A stretch of 64,000 bases of DNA. Origin: Pycnopodia helianthoides (Eukaryota > Echinodermata > Asteroidea > Forcipulatida > Asteriidae). Numbering within the stretch: position 1 is the first letter of the stretch; the number at the start of each line of letters is the position of its first letter. Made by a program: the position numbers and the translations under genes. The stretch lies in the NCBI GenBank assembly GCA_032158295.1, contig CM063246.1, positions 22,210,135-22,274,134 on the forward strand, read 5' to 3'. The notes beneath the pieces are model-generated. The model did not search any database and was not told where the DNA came from. It worked only from the letters and a program-made list of their open reading frames with translations. Below are positions 1-59,445 of this stretch, in pieces.

Positions 1-271
1 ATAGGCATTTCATCAGCTACAATATTCACAGAGTTATAACATTTGCACCTTTTTGTTTACATAAATCTTTCTGAAGGGGAGCATTTGTTAAGGCCAACGC
101 AGTCCACTTCTATTCAAAAGCTTCTGTTTTTATAATTTGAAACAAAGCTAACTGATTTATTTACAGATTTCTCAATCATTCAAATAAACATTCCAAAAAA
201 CTTCTCCTTAAAAATCACCGAATAAAATATATAAATAATGAATGTTTATGACAAAGATCTACTTGTATGTT

Positions 272-450
272 ATATAAAACAAATAATGAATGTTTTTCAT
301 TCGTGCAATAATGAGAATATTTTCATTCGTTGAAAGATGGAATGTTCCATTCGACTCGGCTCCGCCTCGTTGAAAAGAACATTCCATCTTTCAACTCATG
401 AAAATATTCGCACCATTGCACTCATAAACATTCATTATTTGTATAATATT
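272..450. mobile_element. Imperfect foldback element (about 170 bp)
   Basis: The left arm (CAAATAATGAATGTTTTTCA, from 280) pairs with a right arm ending TAAACATTCATTATTTG near 441. Inside, GAAAGATGGAATGTTC pairs with GAACATTCCATCTTTC around a 30-base centre containing CTCGGCTCCGCCTCG. It lies downstream of the copine gene. Confidence 0.65.
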
Positions 451-1666
451 AAATGTTTTTCTTTTCTTTTCCCAGTTTTAGGTCTAAGTTAAGAAAAATG
501 AAAACCACTACAAAGCATTTCGCCATCTAATGATATTTGTTAAGTAATCACAAAAACGTAAAACCTTTATCGCTAGTTACAGCTATAAAGATCTTTGTCT
601 CGTTCCCTATTCGAAATGACAATATATCTATACTGAATACAAAAAGGGAACGTACTATTCCCTTGCAGCCTCAGTTTGGTTGCATAGTTTAGAATGAGAG
701 GGCTAACCCATTGATAACGCTATAGCTTAAAGGAAAATGTCATATAACGCGTCGACAAGAAAGATATCACCAGACGGCATTAAAATAAGGACTTTCAAAT
801 TAGGATTCTGTAGTTGCCCCCAGGGAAATATGTTACACGGCCAACCGTTAATTTGCACCACCCCGCAACTTTTAATAAACCTTTCTTTCCAAAAACCGCA
901 GACCTGAAAAAAAAAAATTCACACCGTCATCACTTTTTTGTCTTGGAAAGTTGATGTACTTTTTTTGCGAAAACAATTTAGATTATGTTCTCGACCCCTT
1001 TCCCCCCAATTCAGTGATGGAACAGAGAAATTATTTTGGCGAGACATTTCTGGCGAAATAGTCTGGCAGATGGGGATGATATTTGGGGGCGATGTACCTT
1101 TGATGCAGTCATGACATTTGACTCTTGTGTATAGCAACATTTGAGGGAGCAGAAGGGTTGACCTATATGTCTATGTGGTACATCGGCTTCAATGGAATTT
1201 CCAGGCCATTTAATAGCAGTTTTGTCGATTTTTTGACAAGTGCAAAAAAATCTGAAATCAGATCAAAGTAGGAAGAATAACATACCTGTTGAGAATGTTA
1301 TACAAGCATGGAATTTAGTACACACAAGCCAGATTATGTCACGAGAAAGATATTTGGCTATAGGGCCTTTAAAAAAAAAATATATATACGAGGTAAAATA
1401 ACAGGCAATTTTCAAAATGTTCACTGCTTGGGCAGATCTGTGGTGGCACTTTAGCCGCGATTCATGATACTCTGTAACTGTGTGGACAAGTTCCATGCTC
1501 GCATCATCAAAGGCACGTACCCATCACCTGCCTGCCCTGAGAATGATGGCCACATTATTATACATCTAAATGAATCGAAGTGTGAAACCATACAAAAAGT
1601 GAATCAGTTCGGAAACTTGTAAAAACATTTTTTTTTTACTGACAAGAGAAGCGGACTGAGGAAGGC

Positions 1667-2060
1667 TTAAAGGAACATTACAGAATCGGTTTTTGCTAAC
1701 AAAACAGTTGCTGGCAGTGTAAGCACTTTATGTAATCCACCATATACATAAACTGACAAACCTGTAGAAGTTTGAGATCGATCGGCCATCTGGGTCACGA
1801 GAAAATAGCGAAAAACCGATTACACATTTGCATGAAATCATATAGATTCAACAAATGAATAAAACGCTCACTGAGCGATAAACTCCAATCGGAAAATTAG
1901 TTTATTCATTTCTCACCAAATATGGCATTTCAGACAGAAATGTTTCAAGGAATGATTTCTACTATCATCATCATTAGACCGTGTAAGTTTTATGTAAATC
2001 TGTGATCAAAAAGTATATTTTACAAGTTTTTTTCTTACCAATTCTGTAACGTTCCTTTAA
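1667..2060 (+). mobile_element. TTAAAGG-type element, family A, copy 1
   Basis: Bounded by TTAA AGGAACATTACAGAAT and ATTCTGTAACGTTCCT TTAA; 394 bp with no coding capacity. The interior contains GAGATCGATCGGCCATCTGG and is shared with copies at 13362, 35527 and 57405 (the last reversed). Confidence 0.85.
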
Positions 2061-2999
2061 CAGAACAATTTAACAATTATTTGGTGTAATTTTGTTCAGC
2101 TTCAGACTGCCACAGTTCTCATCAGATCAACTACTATTCTACAATCTACATTTCCCACAATACCCTTTACTCCTTCAGCCGAGTATATTGCTGAAGGACA
2201 TGCACAATTTGTTGAATCATAGAAAATGGTATTAAAACAATATATACATAGTAAATTGGAGTTTGTTCAGAACTTTGTAAGAAAAAATATAATGAACACA
2301 TTTTCCCTGCAAACAATTCAACCATTTTCAAAAAAAAAAAAAAAAAAAAAAAAAGGTTAGACCGAAACATCTTGATATTTTACACACAAAAAATGCATCT
2401 TTAAACCTAAATTTTAGTCATAAAATAAATTGTCTTACAATAATGAGCAATTAATAAAAGAGACAATTCCCAGGAAAATTAAGCCCAGGCAAATTTCTGG
2501 GGATTTTAACCACATCCCACGTTTGTGTTACACTTGCTGCAATTTCTCATAAAACAATGACCACAAGTATAGTACATACAACATTGTAGTCTTACATAGC
2601 ACACCTACTGACCAATAAGGTACTTCAAGGCACTTGAACAAACAGAAACGTTTTAAGACATGTTTTCAAATTTGTTGAATGATGATACCAATTTATGCAG
2701 CACCTTATACGGATTTACAAGGTGCTGTGGCGCATTCAGCAGCCACTGCCAGAAACACTGGGGCAAACCCCCCATTCCCTTAGCAAATCTTTTTTTCATG
2801 TTGTGTGACAACGGTTTATCATTTCACCTCTGTAATATACATGTGCAGGCTTGAACAGAATAACACATCACAGAGGCCTTCAAAATATAAACACAGGTAC
2901 TAAAGAAAAGACAAACATATCCTGATTATGTACAGTTATAAACATTACAATACTACAGAGCAAAATATTGGATAGGTGAAACTTTTCCTTTGCTTTGTT

Positions 3000-3005
3000 T
3001 TTATT
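3000..3005 (-). terminator. Candidate poly(A) signal of the copine
   Basis: A minus-strand AATAAA (written tttatt on the plus strand) lies about 130 bases after the copine stop. It is the nearest consensus signal, but AATAAA is common by chance in such AT-rich DNA and a longer 3' UTR is quite possible. Confidence 0.3.
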
Positions 3006-3132
3006 TGAAAGAGAAATTTTTAAAAATAATAAAAGAGTTGTGCAAAATTATACCCAAATCAATAGACAAGAAACCCCGAGCAGCCTCTTTGTTTGAAGCT
3101 GTACTTCAAGCAGCATTTTAGGGCTCATTCCG

Positions 3133-51468
<48,336 letters not shown>

Positions 51469-51582
51469 GATTATCACCTACAAGAAATAACAATTTAAAA
51501 CAAAATTATTTTGATAGTTATGCCTCTTTTGCATCGAGAAAAAAGAATATTGTTTGTTTTTTTGCCCTTACATTGATTTGTA

Positions 51583-51969
51583 TTAAAGGCACTGGACACT
51601 ATTGGTAATTACTCAAAATAATTGTTAGCATAAAAACTTACTTGGTAACGAGCAATGGAGAGCTGTTGATAGTATAAAACATTGTGAGAAACGGCTCCCT
51701 CTGAAGTAACGTAGTTTTTGAGAAAGAAGTAATTTCTCAGTAAAATATTTGAATTGATTTTGAGACCTCACGCGTGAGGTCTCGAAATCAAGCATCTGAA
51801 AGCACACAAATACGTGTGACAAGGTGTGTTTTTTCTTCCATTATTATCTCGCAACTTCGACGACCAATTGAGTTCAAATTTTCACAGGTTTGTTATTTTG
51901 TGCATGTTGAGATACATAAAGTGAGAAGACTGGTCTTTAACAATTACCAAAGGTGTCTAGTGTCTTTAA
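51583..51969 (+). mobile_element. TTAAAGG-type element, family C, copy 2
   Basis: 387 bp upstream of copine coding exon 1. Begins TTAAAGGCACTGGACACTAT and ends GTGTCTAGTGTCTTTAA. The interior has AGAGCTGTTGATAGTATAAA and AATTGAGTTCAAATTTTCAC. Confidence 0.8.
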
Positions 51970-52012
51970 GCACTGTGAAAATGAAAAAAAAATTCCTCAG
52001 GTATATAATTCA

Positions 52013-52140
52013 TCATGAGAGGGCAAGATTATTTTCATTTTGCAAAGGGCAAAATCTTAAAGTCTATTTAGTATGGGAACTTCGGAAGGGACACCAAGGC
52101 CAAGAAAACCTTCGGACAACAGAGGCTATGGCCTCATAAA
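52013..52140 (+). repeat. Interspersed repeat H
   Basis: TGAGAGGGCAAGATTATTTT, then GGGACACCAAGGCCAAGA and GAGGCTATGGCCTC. Confidence 0.55.
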
Positions 52141-52509
52141 GTTATACTGAGTCCATCTGTCCATGGCCTCTGTGTAATTCCTGGCCTGCATTGATCAGAG
52201 TTGTTATGTAAATTGCAAATAGTTGAGATGATTGCAACCCTTCCGTCATTCATGTTGAACAACATCAATTACTAGTCTAGAGTAGAAAATCCTTCGTTTT
52301 ATTGAGCTACCATATACTAAAATTACAAATTTTGTAACAATTTAAATTCAGAAGAGGAAACTGTGGTAAAAACAGTACAATTCATCGAAAAATGAACGAC
52401 AACTTTCCTGTTCTCGATAGTGCACAACATGACAGAGGAAAATAAATGGCATTTTTGTTTGTAACAACTTTGTTTTCTTTTACAGTAGCAGGCCTAGAAT
52501 TTCATCTTT

Positions 52510-52630
52510 GAGAGGGCAAGACCATTTTTATTTTGCAAAGGGCACTTCTGTTTGAAAATCTTAAAGTTTATGGGAAACTTTTGAAGGGGCACCAAGGCCA
52601 AGACCAGATGGCCTCCGTTGCCTTCACATA
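52510..52630 (+). repeat. Interspersed repeat H
   Basis: GAGAGGGCAAGACCATTTTT, then TTTTGAAGGGGCACCAAGGC and GATGGCCTCCGTTGCC. Its partner at 52013 is only about 370 bases away. Confidence 0.55.
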
Positions 52631-53254
52631 ATTCCAGACCGGCAGTAGTCTACAAAAAGTACAGGTATAAAATACTTCTTAGCACATAAATGAGCTGATT
52701 TGAATGCCAGTATAATATAAAATAAAACATTCAACAAGCAAACATTGAAGCATTAGAAATAAAAAATTAAATAATTAACATTGAGGGTCTGCAAATTTGA
52801 CAAACTCAGTTTTCACGAAGGAGAATGCCACTTTTGTGATCGAAATGTAGACAAACCCTAGAGATGAAGTAATATTTTCTCATCTCTATTTACCAAAACT
52901 TGTATTTATTAGGGTCTATTATTATTAATAACTATAAAGGTAAGTTGTGTTTGTAAATACAAATGTATTTTTTATGTCAAAGTATAAAGTCATCAGCAAA
53001 AAAAATACTATTAGTAATGACTTGACTTTTTGCACAGATTGTTTTTTGTATTATCATTGTATCAAGAAACATAACTTAGTAAGTACTTTAGTAGTACCGC
53101 AGAAGATTACTCCATGACTGTCAATCCTACTTCCTGATTTTGTTTACTCTATTTTTTTTTATCACAATGGTACGGTCAAAACTGATTTAATACAACGTCA
53201 GGTTTGTCAAGTGAATGGATATAAGTCTAGCTGACATGCATTAATATTATACAA

Positions 53255-53500
53255 ACCTGATAAAGTGCAGTTTCGTGGCCCAGCAGTTAAGCGCGGCCAA
53301 TCTCTGCTGGTGTTTCTGATCAGCAGCTGAGCAGAGTGCAGCGGGTTCGAGTCCCGGTCTTGACGCTTGGTGTGTAAACACCCAAGCAAGAAACTTCTTT
53401 TTATTCGATAGGATTAGGATGTAGAGCCGTAAAATGGCGTACTGTAGTTCGTCCTCGTGTTTCTGGCCTGTGCGAGTATACTCGGGAGGAGGTTTCTGCA
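53255..53500 (+). mobile_element. tRNA-derived SINE, family 1
   Basis: A box region GTGGCCCAGCAGTTAAGC and B box GGGTTCGAGTCCCGG at about 53342, then TCTTGACGCTTGGTGTG. Upstream of the copine. Confidence 0.6.
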
Positions 53501-53641
53501 CAGTACAGTACAATGAAGATGAAGTATTGAAGATAATACGCGTTGGTCGATTCGACGATGATCACAGATAGTATTCTGTACTGTCATGCACTGAGTGTCA
53601 GTGTCTGCGTCAGCTCAGAATAGTAGTACTATATCACTTAC

Positions 53642-53700
53642 TCGGGGAAGAAATAGCTCTAAGTGTTTGGTTTCAAACCTTGTTCTTCATTTATATATGT
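53642..53700 (-). promoter_or_regulatory. Candidate copine first noncoding exon with TATA-like element
   Basis: Because coding exon 1 starts behind a splice acceptor, a 5' noncoding exon must lie upstream (above 51477). A strong minus-strand donor, GA|GTAAGTG, sits at 53641/53642, and a TATATAAA-like sequence lies about 45-55 bases further upstream (near 53688-53698). This is only one possible arrangement, chosen on signal strength alone. Confidence 0.2.
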
Positions 53701-55408
53701 CATTTTGTGACATTTTTTTGACTCAATGCCAACTCAAGTGTCAGTACTTCCGCTGGGCCTTCCGCTGTAGTAATGACTGCGCCCTCACAATTCATGCCCA
53801 CCAAACCTGGGTCTGGGTGTAATACATTTTATAGTCTTTATACAAGGTCCTTATTATCAAACAAGTTTGATGTGACTTAAAAAATGCGTTGTGCACGTGC
53901 TTTTATAAATATTTACTCATCGTTTGAAAAGTATTTTGGTCTCAGTTTCTGAAATTATTAGTGTGTTAATTGTGTGCTAATTATTAATTAAAAAAACAAT
54001 AACAAATTTGAAAAATTTGTGAAAGCTAATAAATACGGCTCGAGGTAAGACTATTTAAGGGCTGACTGACCTCAACTATTGACCTCAACTTTTCCATTGA
54101 GTCATTTGTCATGTGTGACGCCATGGAACTTGCCATGGAAATATTTCCATCCTTCATCCATCCCTAGGTAGATTAAGGTACGGAAATAAGTATTTATGAC
54201 TTGGATAACGTTCAGTCATGACGTGAAAACAACATTTCCGACAAACAGTAAACTTTATCCAATTTTGATTTTCATCATACGGACGATTGGAACAGGACGT
54301 CGCCGTCGGATTCGACTTGAGGCGCGTCTAAGCAAATAACCATTTAAACAGTAGTTCTGGGACTTATGGTCTTATGGCTGGTGTGTCACATTACTTTTGG
54401 TTGTCGTAGATCCCAAGGTAAATACTTATGTCCAATGTCTACAGTTTCTTCACAGTGGCTTCAGAAATGTCATAAGTGTTATTAGTCTTCTGTCAAGAAT
54501 AACTGCTGATGAGCTCTCAGATACGAGAGGAAAAGCAACGTTGTGTGCTTCCCCAACAGAGGGCGTTTGTTATTTAACCAGCAGAAAATGTCGTTCTGCT
54601 GCAGCTCTGCACCTGGTCCCCTGACGAGCAGAAAAACTACACATTTCTGCAAATTAATAGAGATATCTGCTCCTGAGACAGCGATTCTATTAACTTCAGA
54701 GACTGAGGTAAATTGATAATAAATGCTGTTCAAATTGTTGTTGTTTGTATAAGCAAATACCTCAACAATTTTGAAAATTTATATATTATAAATAAAAGTA
54801 AAGTTACCGCATTTATGATTTTCTACCTCCATGACCTCCAACGTGTTTAGTCAGTTAGTGTTAAAAAACAACTGTTATTGTTTAATGGTCGTTAGTCGTG
54901 ACGTTAGAAGTGTACTGTTCCTTCCTCTTTGCTACTTAGTATAAAAACTTGGAGGTAGGAGCATAGTAAAGTTTAAGTTTAAATAAAAAAAAGGATTCCA
55001 TTTCTAGTCTTGTATAAAAAGATTTCTAGTCTATTGTTCATGTTAAGTTACAATCACTGTGGTCTCCCCCCCCCAAAAAAAAATTGCAGTCACCCATGGC
55101 GAAATCCATGGTTGTTGATGTTACAATGACCACATGTACGATTTCCTGTATAAGTTTTGGTGGCTTAGCATGTTTACTCACGTAAGAACCTTTCAAAACA
55201 CCCCTGGTTTGAAGCCAGCCCTCTGCAGAGAAAAATCATGGTGCTTTCTATAAAACAGTTAGCTTTAAATGGGGGTCAATATTTTGAGAATTTATTCAGC
55301 ACACACTGCTTATCCTCATGATGATATGAAAAACAATGAGTGTTTCAAAAATCCCTACAAATAATTTATCGTTAGTTTATGTTTTCCTTTAAAGAGTGCT
55401 GAGATAGG

Positions 55409-56124
55409 ATGGCTGAAATTGGGTCACTTTCCTCCGCCATCAAGGAGGTGCCAAAAGATGAGGTGATCAGACGTTTACAACAAAACGACGCATTAGAAAT
55501 GCTAACACGAGTCCCACCACTGGAAGGAAGGAAAGCTGCTGTCCTGGTGCCTTTATTCTACAAGGACGATGAACTCTATGTCTTGTTGACCGTACGATCC
55601 AAAAACCTGCGAACTCATGGTGGGGAGGTAGCCTTACCAGGCGGAAAGCAAGATGAAACTGATGCAGATTTTAAAGACACTGCCCTGAGGGAGTCTGAAG
55701 AGGAAGTTGGGCTTCCCCGAGACAAGGTCGAGGTGGTTTCACAACTTGGCCCAGTGTTTGCGAAAGCAGGGACGATGGTAGTTCCAGTTGTTGGTTTCAT
55801 CCCAAGGATTTCACTGCCGTAGCGAACCCTGATGAAGTTCAGGATGTCTTTTGCGTTCCTTTGTCCCTTTTTTTAAAAGGTGACGATCACTTCGGAGAGA
55901 ATTGGCTACATTTTTTCAGTTTCTCCGAGGGGGACAAGGACTACACAATATTCGGGATGACTGCCTTGGTGTGCATTATTGTCGCAACCATTTGCTTCGC
56001 TAGAGGCCCTGATTTTGAGATGAATAAAGAATTTGACACCACAAATCCAATAAAAACGAATGAATTTTTATATTTGAGGCGTGTTGCAGTTGTAGAGAAA
56101 GAAAGAAATAAAGGCAAACTTTGA
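55409..56124 (+). CDS. NUDT7: NUDT7-like Nudix CoA diphosphatase, single exon, one frame break
   Basis: NUDT7-type enzymes cleave coenzyme A and its esters to a phosphopantetheine product and 3',5'-ADP, usually in peroxisomes. Seen here: a KAAVLVPLFY strand (42-51), the NuCoA signature LLTVRSKNLRTHGGEVALPG (59-78) and a Nudix box GGKQDETD...ALRESEEEVGL (78-102), with Glu 95, 97, 98 and 99 available for metal binding. The open frame from the ATG stops at 55820. The following family-like segment (FTAVANPDEV, GDDHFGENWLHFF, a hydrophobic IFGMTALVCIIVATICF stretch, GPDFEMN) continues in another frame from 55801 to TGA at 56122-56124. One base is missing in the CCC at 55801-55803. Counting it, the protein is about 238 residues, the usual NUDT7 length. 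The C-terminus GKL is close to, but not, a canonical peroxisomal tripeptide. No introns were seen, so a retrocopy is possible, although no poly(A) tract or target duplication was noticed. Confidence 0.88.
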
Positions 56125-56136
56125 CACAAGTAATGA

Positions 56137-56274
56137 GAGACTTTTGGTGAGGCTAGGTGGCAGCAGACTTACCAGATAAATTCATTGCCCTCCGAAATGT
56201 GCGCATGCTCAGAACTACGTAAACAATGGAAATTTGCCTGGTACGTCTGCTGCCACCTAAGTTTCCAAAGTCTC
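56137..56274. mobile_element. Foldback element just downstream of the NUDT7-like gene
   Basis: The left arm AGGTGGCAGCAGAC (from 56155) is matched by the right arm GTCTGCTGCCACCT (to 56258). The outer parts GAGACTTTTGG and CCAAAGTCTC also pair. Total length is about 138 bp, with no coding capacity; it looks like a small nonautonomous DNA element. Confidence 0.7.
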
Positions 56275-57066
56275 CCATTTGGACTGAACAAAGGAATTTG
56301 ATCTTTGCAAACAGAGAAATTCTACTGTTGTAATATAACCATATTTGTACACAGAATAATTTTACTGTTCTGTGCTACAGACAGTCTTCTTTGTAAACAT
56401 AATAATTGTAATGTTCTGTTGTACACTGTTGTGCAGAATGTTGTTGTACATTGTACACAGAATAAGTTTACCGTTGGACTGTCTTTATAATAATAGTAAA
56501 CAATATTATATATTCTTATATAGCGCACCCATCTACTAATGATGTATTATTTAATGTTAACATAAATTGTGAATTATATGAAAAATATCAAAAATGACAA
56601 GATCTATGTGTGAGGTATAAAATACAAATATAAGATGCATTTTTATTCATTCGCCTCTCGAAATGGAACAGTCCAGATTACACATGTGATTATATTCTGC
56701 TATATTTTAGCGTACTCATGTGTCCAACATTATTTGTATAATTGTAAAATGTAATATTTTAGGAAAGTGTCGCTGGAATGGAACAGGCAGAATAGTATCT
56801 GTGTGATATTAGACAAAACATCATGTCTCATTTAGCCTCATTACAGAATATTTGTTGTAATATGTGGCATTCAAACGACACAAAATGGAAAATTACAGAA
56901 AGTCAACGTCATCCCATTTACTGTGTTTTGTTTTGAATAGTTTTCTTTTCTACGATCCTATGGTCAGAAGTGTGTGGGTGACGTTCCCCAAGCCACCCAT
57001 CCTTCCCCACCCCTTCCCCTGTCATTTACGTCTGTGGCCATCCATGTGCAAAACCATTAGGCCTAC

Positions 57067-57408
57067 TTAAAGGTATTGTACACTTTTGGTAACAGCTCAA
57101 AATCAGTGTCCACATTTTGTGTGATTCAACATATGTATGAACAAACAAACCTGTGAAAGTATGAGCTCAATTGGTCATCGAGGTCACGAGAAAATAGTGA
57201 AAAGAGATCTTATGTGTTTTCTGTTTTTTCAAATTATCGCGCGCGATAATTACTATTGTTTTACTCGTTTCTCAGAAACGATAGCATTTTAGGCAGAAAT
57301 ATTTTAAGGAACCCTTTCTACCATTACTTACTTTAAATCATGTAAGTTATGTGTGAATCTGTCAACATTGTGTTTTTCGATCTTACCAATAGTGTACAGG
57401 GCCTTTAA
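57067..57408 (-). mobile_element. TTAAAGG-type element, family B, copy 3
   Basis: Reverse orientation, 342 bp: TTAAAGGTATTGTACACTT at the left, AGTGTACAGGGCCTTTAA at the right. The right end touches family A copy 4. Confidence 0.85.
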
Positions 57409-57778
57409 AGGAACATTACAGAATTGGTAATTGTAAAATATACTTTTGGTCACAGATTTACATAAAACTTACACGGTCTAATGATGATGATAGTAGAAAA
57501 CATCCCTAGAAATATTTCTGTCTGAAATGCCATATTTGATGAGAAATAAATCAAACTAATTTCCGATTGGAGTTTATCGCTCATGAGCGTTTTATTCATG
57601 CATTGTATAACACATGCAAATTTGTAAACGGTTTTGACTATTTTCTCGTGACCCAGATGGCCGATCGATCTCAAACTTCTACAGGTTTGTCAGTTTATGT
57701 ATATGGTGGATTACATAAAGTGATTACACTGCCAGCACTGTTTTGTTAGCAAAAACCAATTCTGTAACGTTCCTTTAA
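57405..57778 (-). mobile_element. TTAAAGG-type element, family A, copy 4, abutting family B
   Basis: Reverse orientation. Its left TTAA (57405-57408) is also the right TTAA of the family B element ending at 57408, so the two elements share one target site. Confidence 0.85.
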
Positions 57779-57789
57779 TGGTCACGTGC

Positions 57790-57901
57790 TTAAAGGGATG
57801 ATATACTTTTGGTAATTGTCAAAGACTAGTTTCCCCACTTGGTGTATCCCAACAGATGCATAAAATAACAAACCTGTGACTATTTTTGGTTCAATTGGTC
57901 A
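57790..57901 (+). mobile_element. Left part of a family C element split by a hAT-like insertion
   Basis: Begins TTAAAGGGATGATATACTTT and reads as the 16026 copy up to TTCAATTGGTCA. The remaining part resumes at 59446 as ATTGGTCATCGAAGTTGCAA. Confidence 0.8.
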
Positions 57902-59445
57902 CAAGCTTTTAGCCAGGATTTGAAAATAGGGTGTCCAAATTTGACTGGATTGAAAAACAGGGCGTCCAAATTTTTAGGATAAATTTTCAGCAAGCATGTA
58001 CCATAGAACTATTTTTGCATTTACTGTGCTTTGAGTCTGGGCCGGCTAAAGGGTTAAAAAAAAAGTGAAATCGGCACCGTACAGCCCTAAGAATCGTTGT
58101 ATTTCTCGCTGTGTTATTATTATTTTTAAAGTTTGGGCAGGGTCACGATTTGTTCATATTGATTACCTCGGTCGTATTCAACACGTAGCCCGCTAATTTA
58201 GACTTGATTAGACTTGGTTCCAAGTCTGCGATCGTGGCTTTTAGTCTACCCGATTACTATAACATCATTGCCTGAAATAGCGCCCTCTTGTGGATTAACC
58301 TCCGTCATTAGCCTACGATCACAGACTTGGGAATCTTGTTTATCGGTTTGTACACACCCTATGGCGAATTAGTCCAAAAGTGGACGGAATACTCTGATTG
58401 GTCAGAATCGAAGAAGCCTTCAATAACATGCATATTCAAATTCAACCGTTTATACCACGGGATATAGTACCGAAATACAATATTGATGCACATTGTAACT
58501 GAACTGCCTCTGTTCAGTAATTCAAATTTAGTTTAGAATAAACAAACACACAAATCGATTCTTGTTATTTGGCCCAAATTCAAAATAAATCATAAAACGT
58601 TGGAGAAAAATCATTGGACGATTCCATTAAAACCATAGGTTAACAGTTTATCGTCTAGTAAAAATCAGGTATTGTTATGTTTATTTTTCAACATTTTAAG
58701 ATATTGTACTATTTTAGCTATAAATTAAAAATACCATAATATGTACGAAGCACTATAAAAAAAATTAAACCAAGTTGAGACCAATGAGATTTTACAGAAA
58801 ATGATGATGTGATTGTAACCTACTTGTAATAGACGGGCCAATATTGGTTTTGTGGCCTCCTGATTGGTCATTCCTCTGGTATCAGTGTTGTTATGTAAAT
58901 TTCAGTTGTGAATAAATGAATATCCCGTACACACAAGAGGGTCAAGTCTGAGATTGCCAGCTAGGGCGTTTGATAGCTAATCTGTGGGGGCGTTTTGCGT
59001 GGCTGATGCAGAGAAATAACCACAATCTCAGACTTGAAATCAAGTCTAGCTGACGATCTATCACACGACATGTACATGTACATGTACATCTTTTACGTCG
59101 ACTATGTACATGTACATGTATTTTGTAAACTTTTCTACTGCGTGGCGTTGCATTTCAAAGCCTTTGCGGTTCAAGCCTTCCAAGGTAAACAATGAATGGG
59201 CGATCAGTATATTTAAGATAAATTGGTTGTATCTTGCATAAAGTTACCTTCACTGCAGCTGGCAGGTAGTAATAGTTTGGATTTGCGTTCGCTTTGCTTA
59301 CATTTTCAGGTATTCGGATGTAATTTTTTTTTATTATGTACAAAATACAGGGCGTCTTCAAGGGCGTCCGACAGTTTTTCGGGGCGTCCAAAAATAAAAT
59401 AGGGCGTCCAAAAGACGCCCGGACGCATGCCTGGCTAAAAGCTTG
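57902..59445. mobile_element. Nonautonomous hAT-like DNA transposon, 1,544 bp
   Basis: Terminal inverted repeats CAAGCTTTTAGCCAGG (left) and CCTGGCTAAAAGCTTG (right) are perfect over 16 bases. ATTGGTCA is duplicated exactly on both sides (57894-57901 and 59446-59453). An 8 bp duplication and CA-starting ends fit the hAT superfamily. Subterminal repeats of the type GGGCGTCCAAA occur several times near both ends (57929, 57959, 59383, 59402), as expected for transposase binding sites. No transposase-like frame is present, so it is nonautonomous. The interior contains a CATGTA tandem stretch near 59075-59120 and an inverted repeat around 58216-58336. Confidence 0.85.

Larger units (their letters stand above)
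51478..55408. other. Head-to-head intergenic region between the copine and the NUDT7-like gene
   Basis: Holds a family C element, two H repeats, a family 1 SINE and the candidate copine first exon near 53642. From 53850 to 55400 no repeat or exon was recognised. Both genes should have their promoters here. Confidence 0.5.

Noticed and set aside
59074..59120. CATGTA tandem stretch as a regulatory array
   Set aside because: It is short, palindromic by nature, and sits inside the hAT-like element; there is no independent support for a regulatory role.
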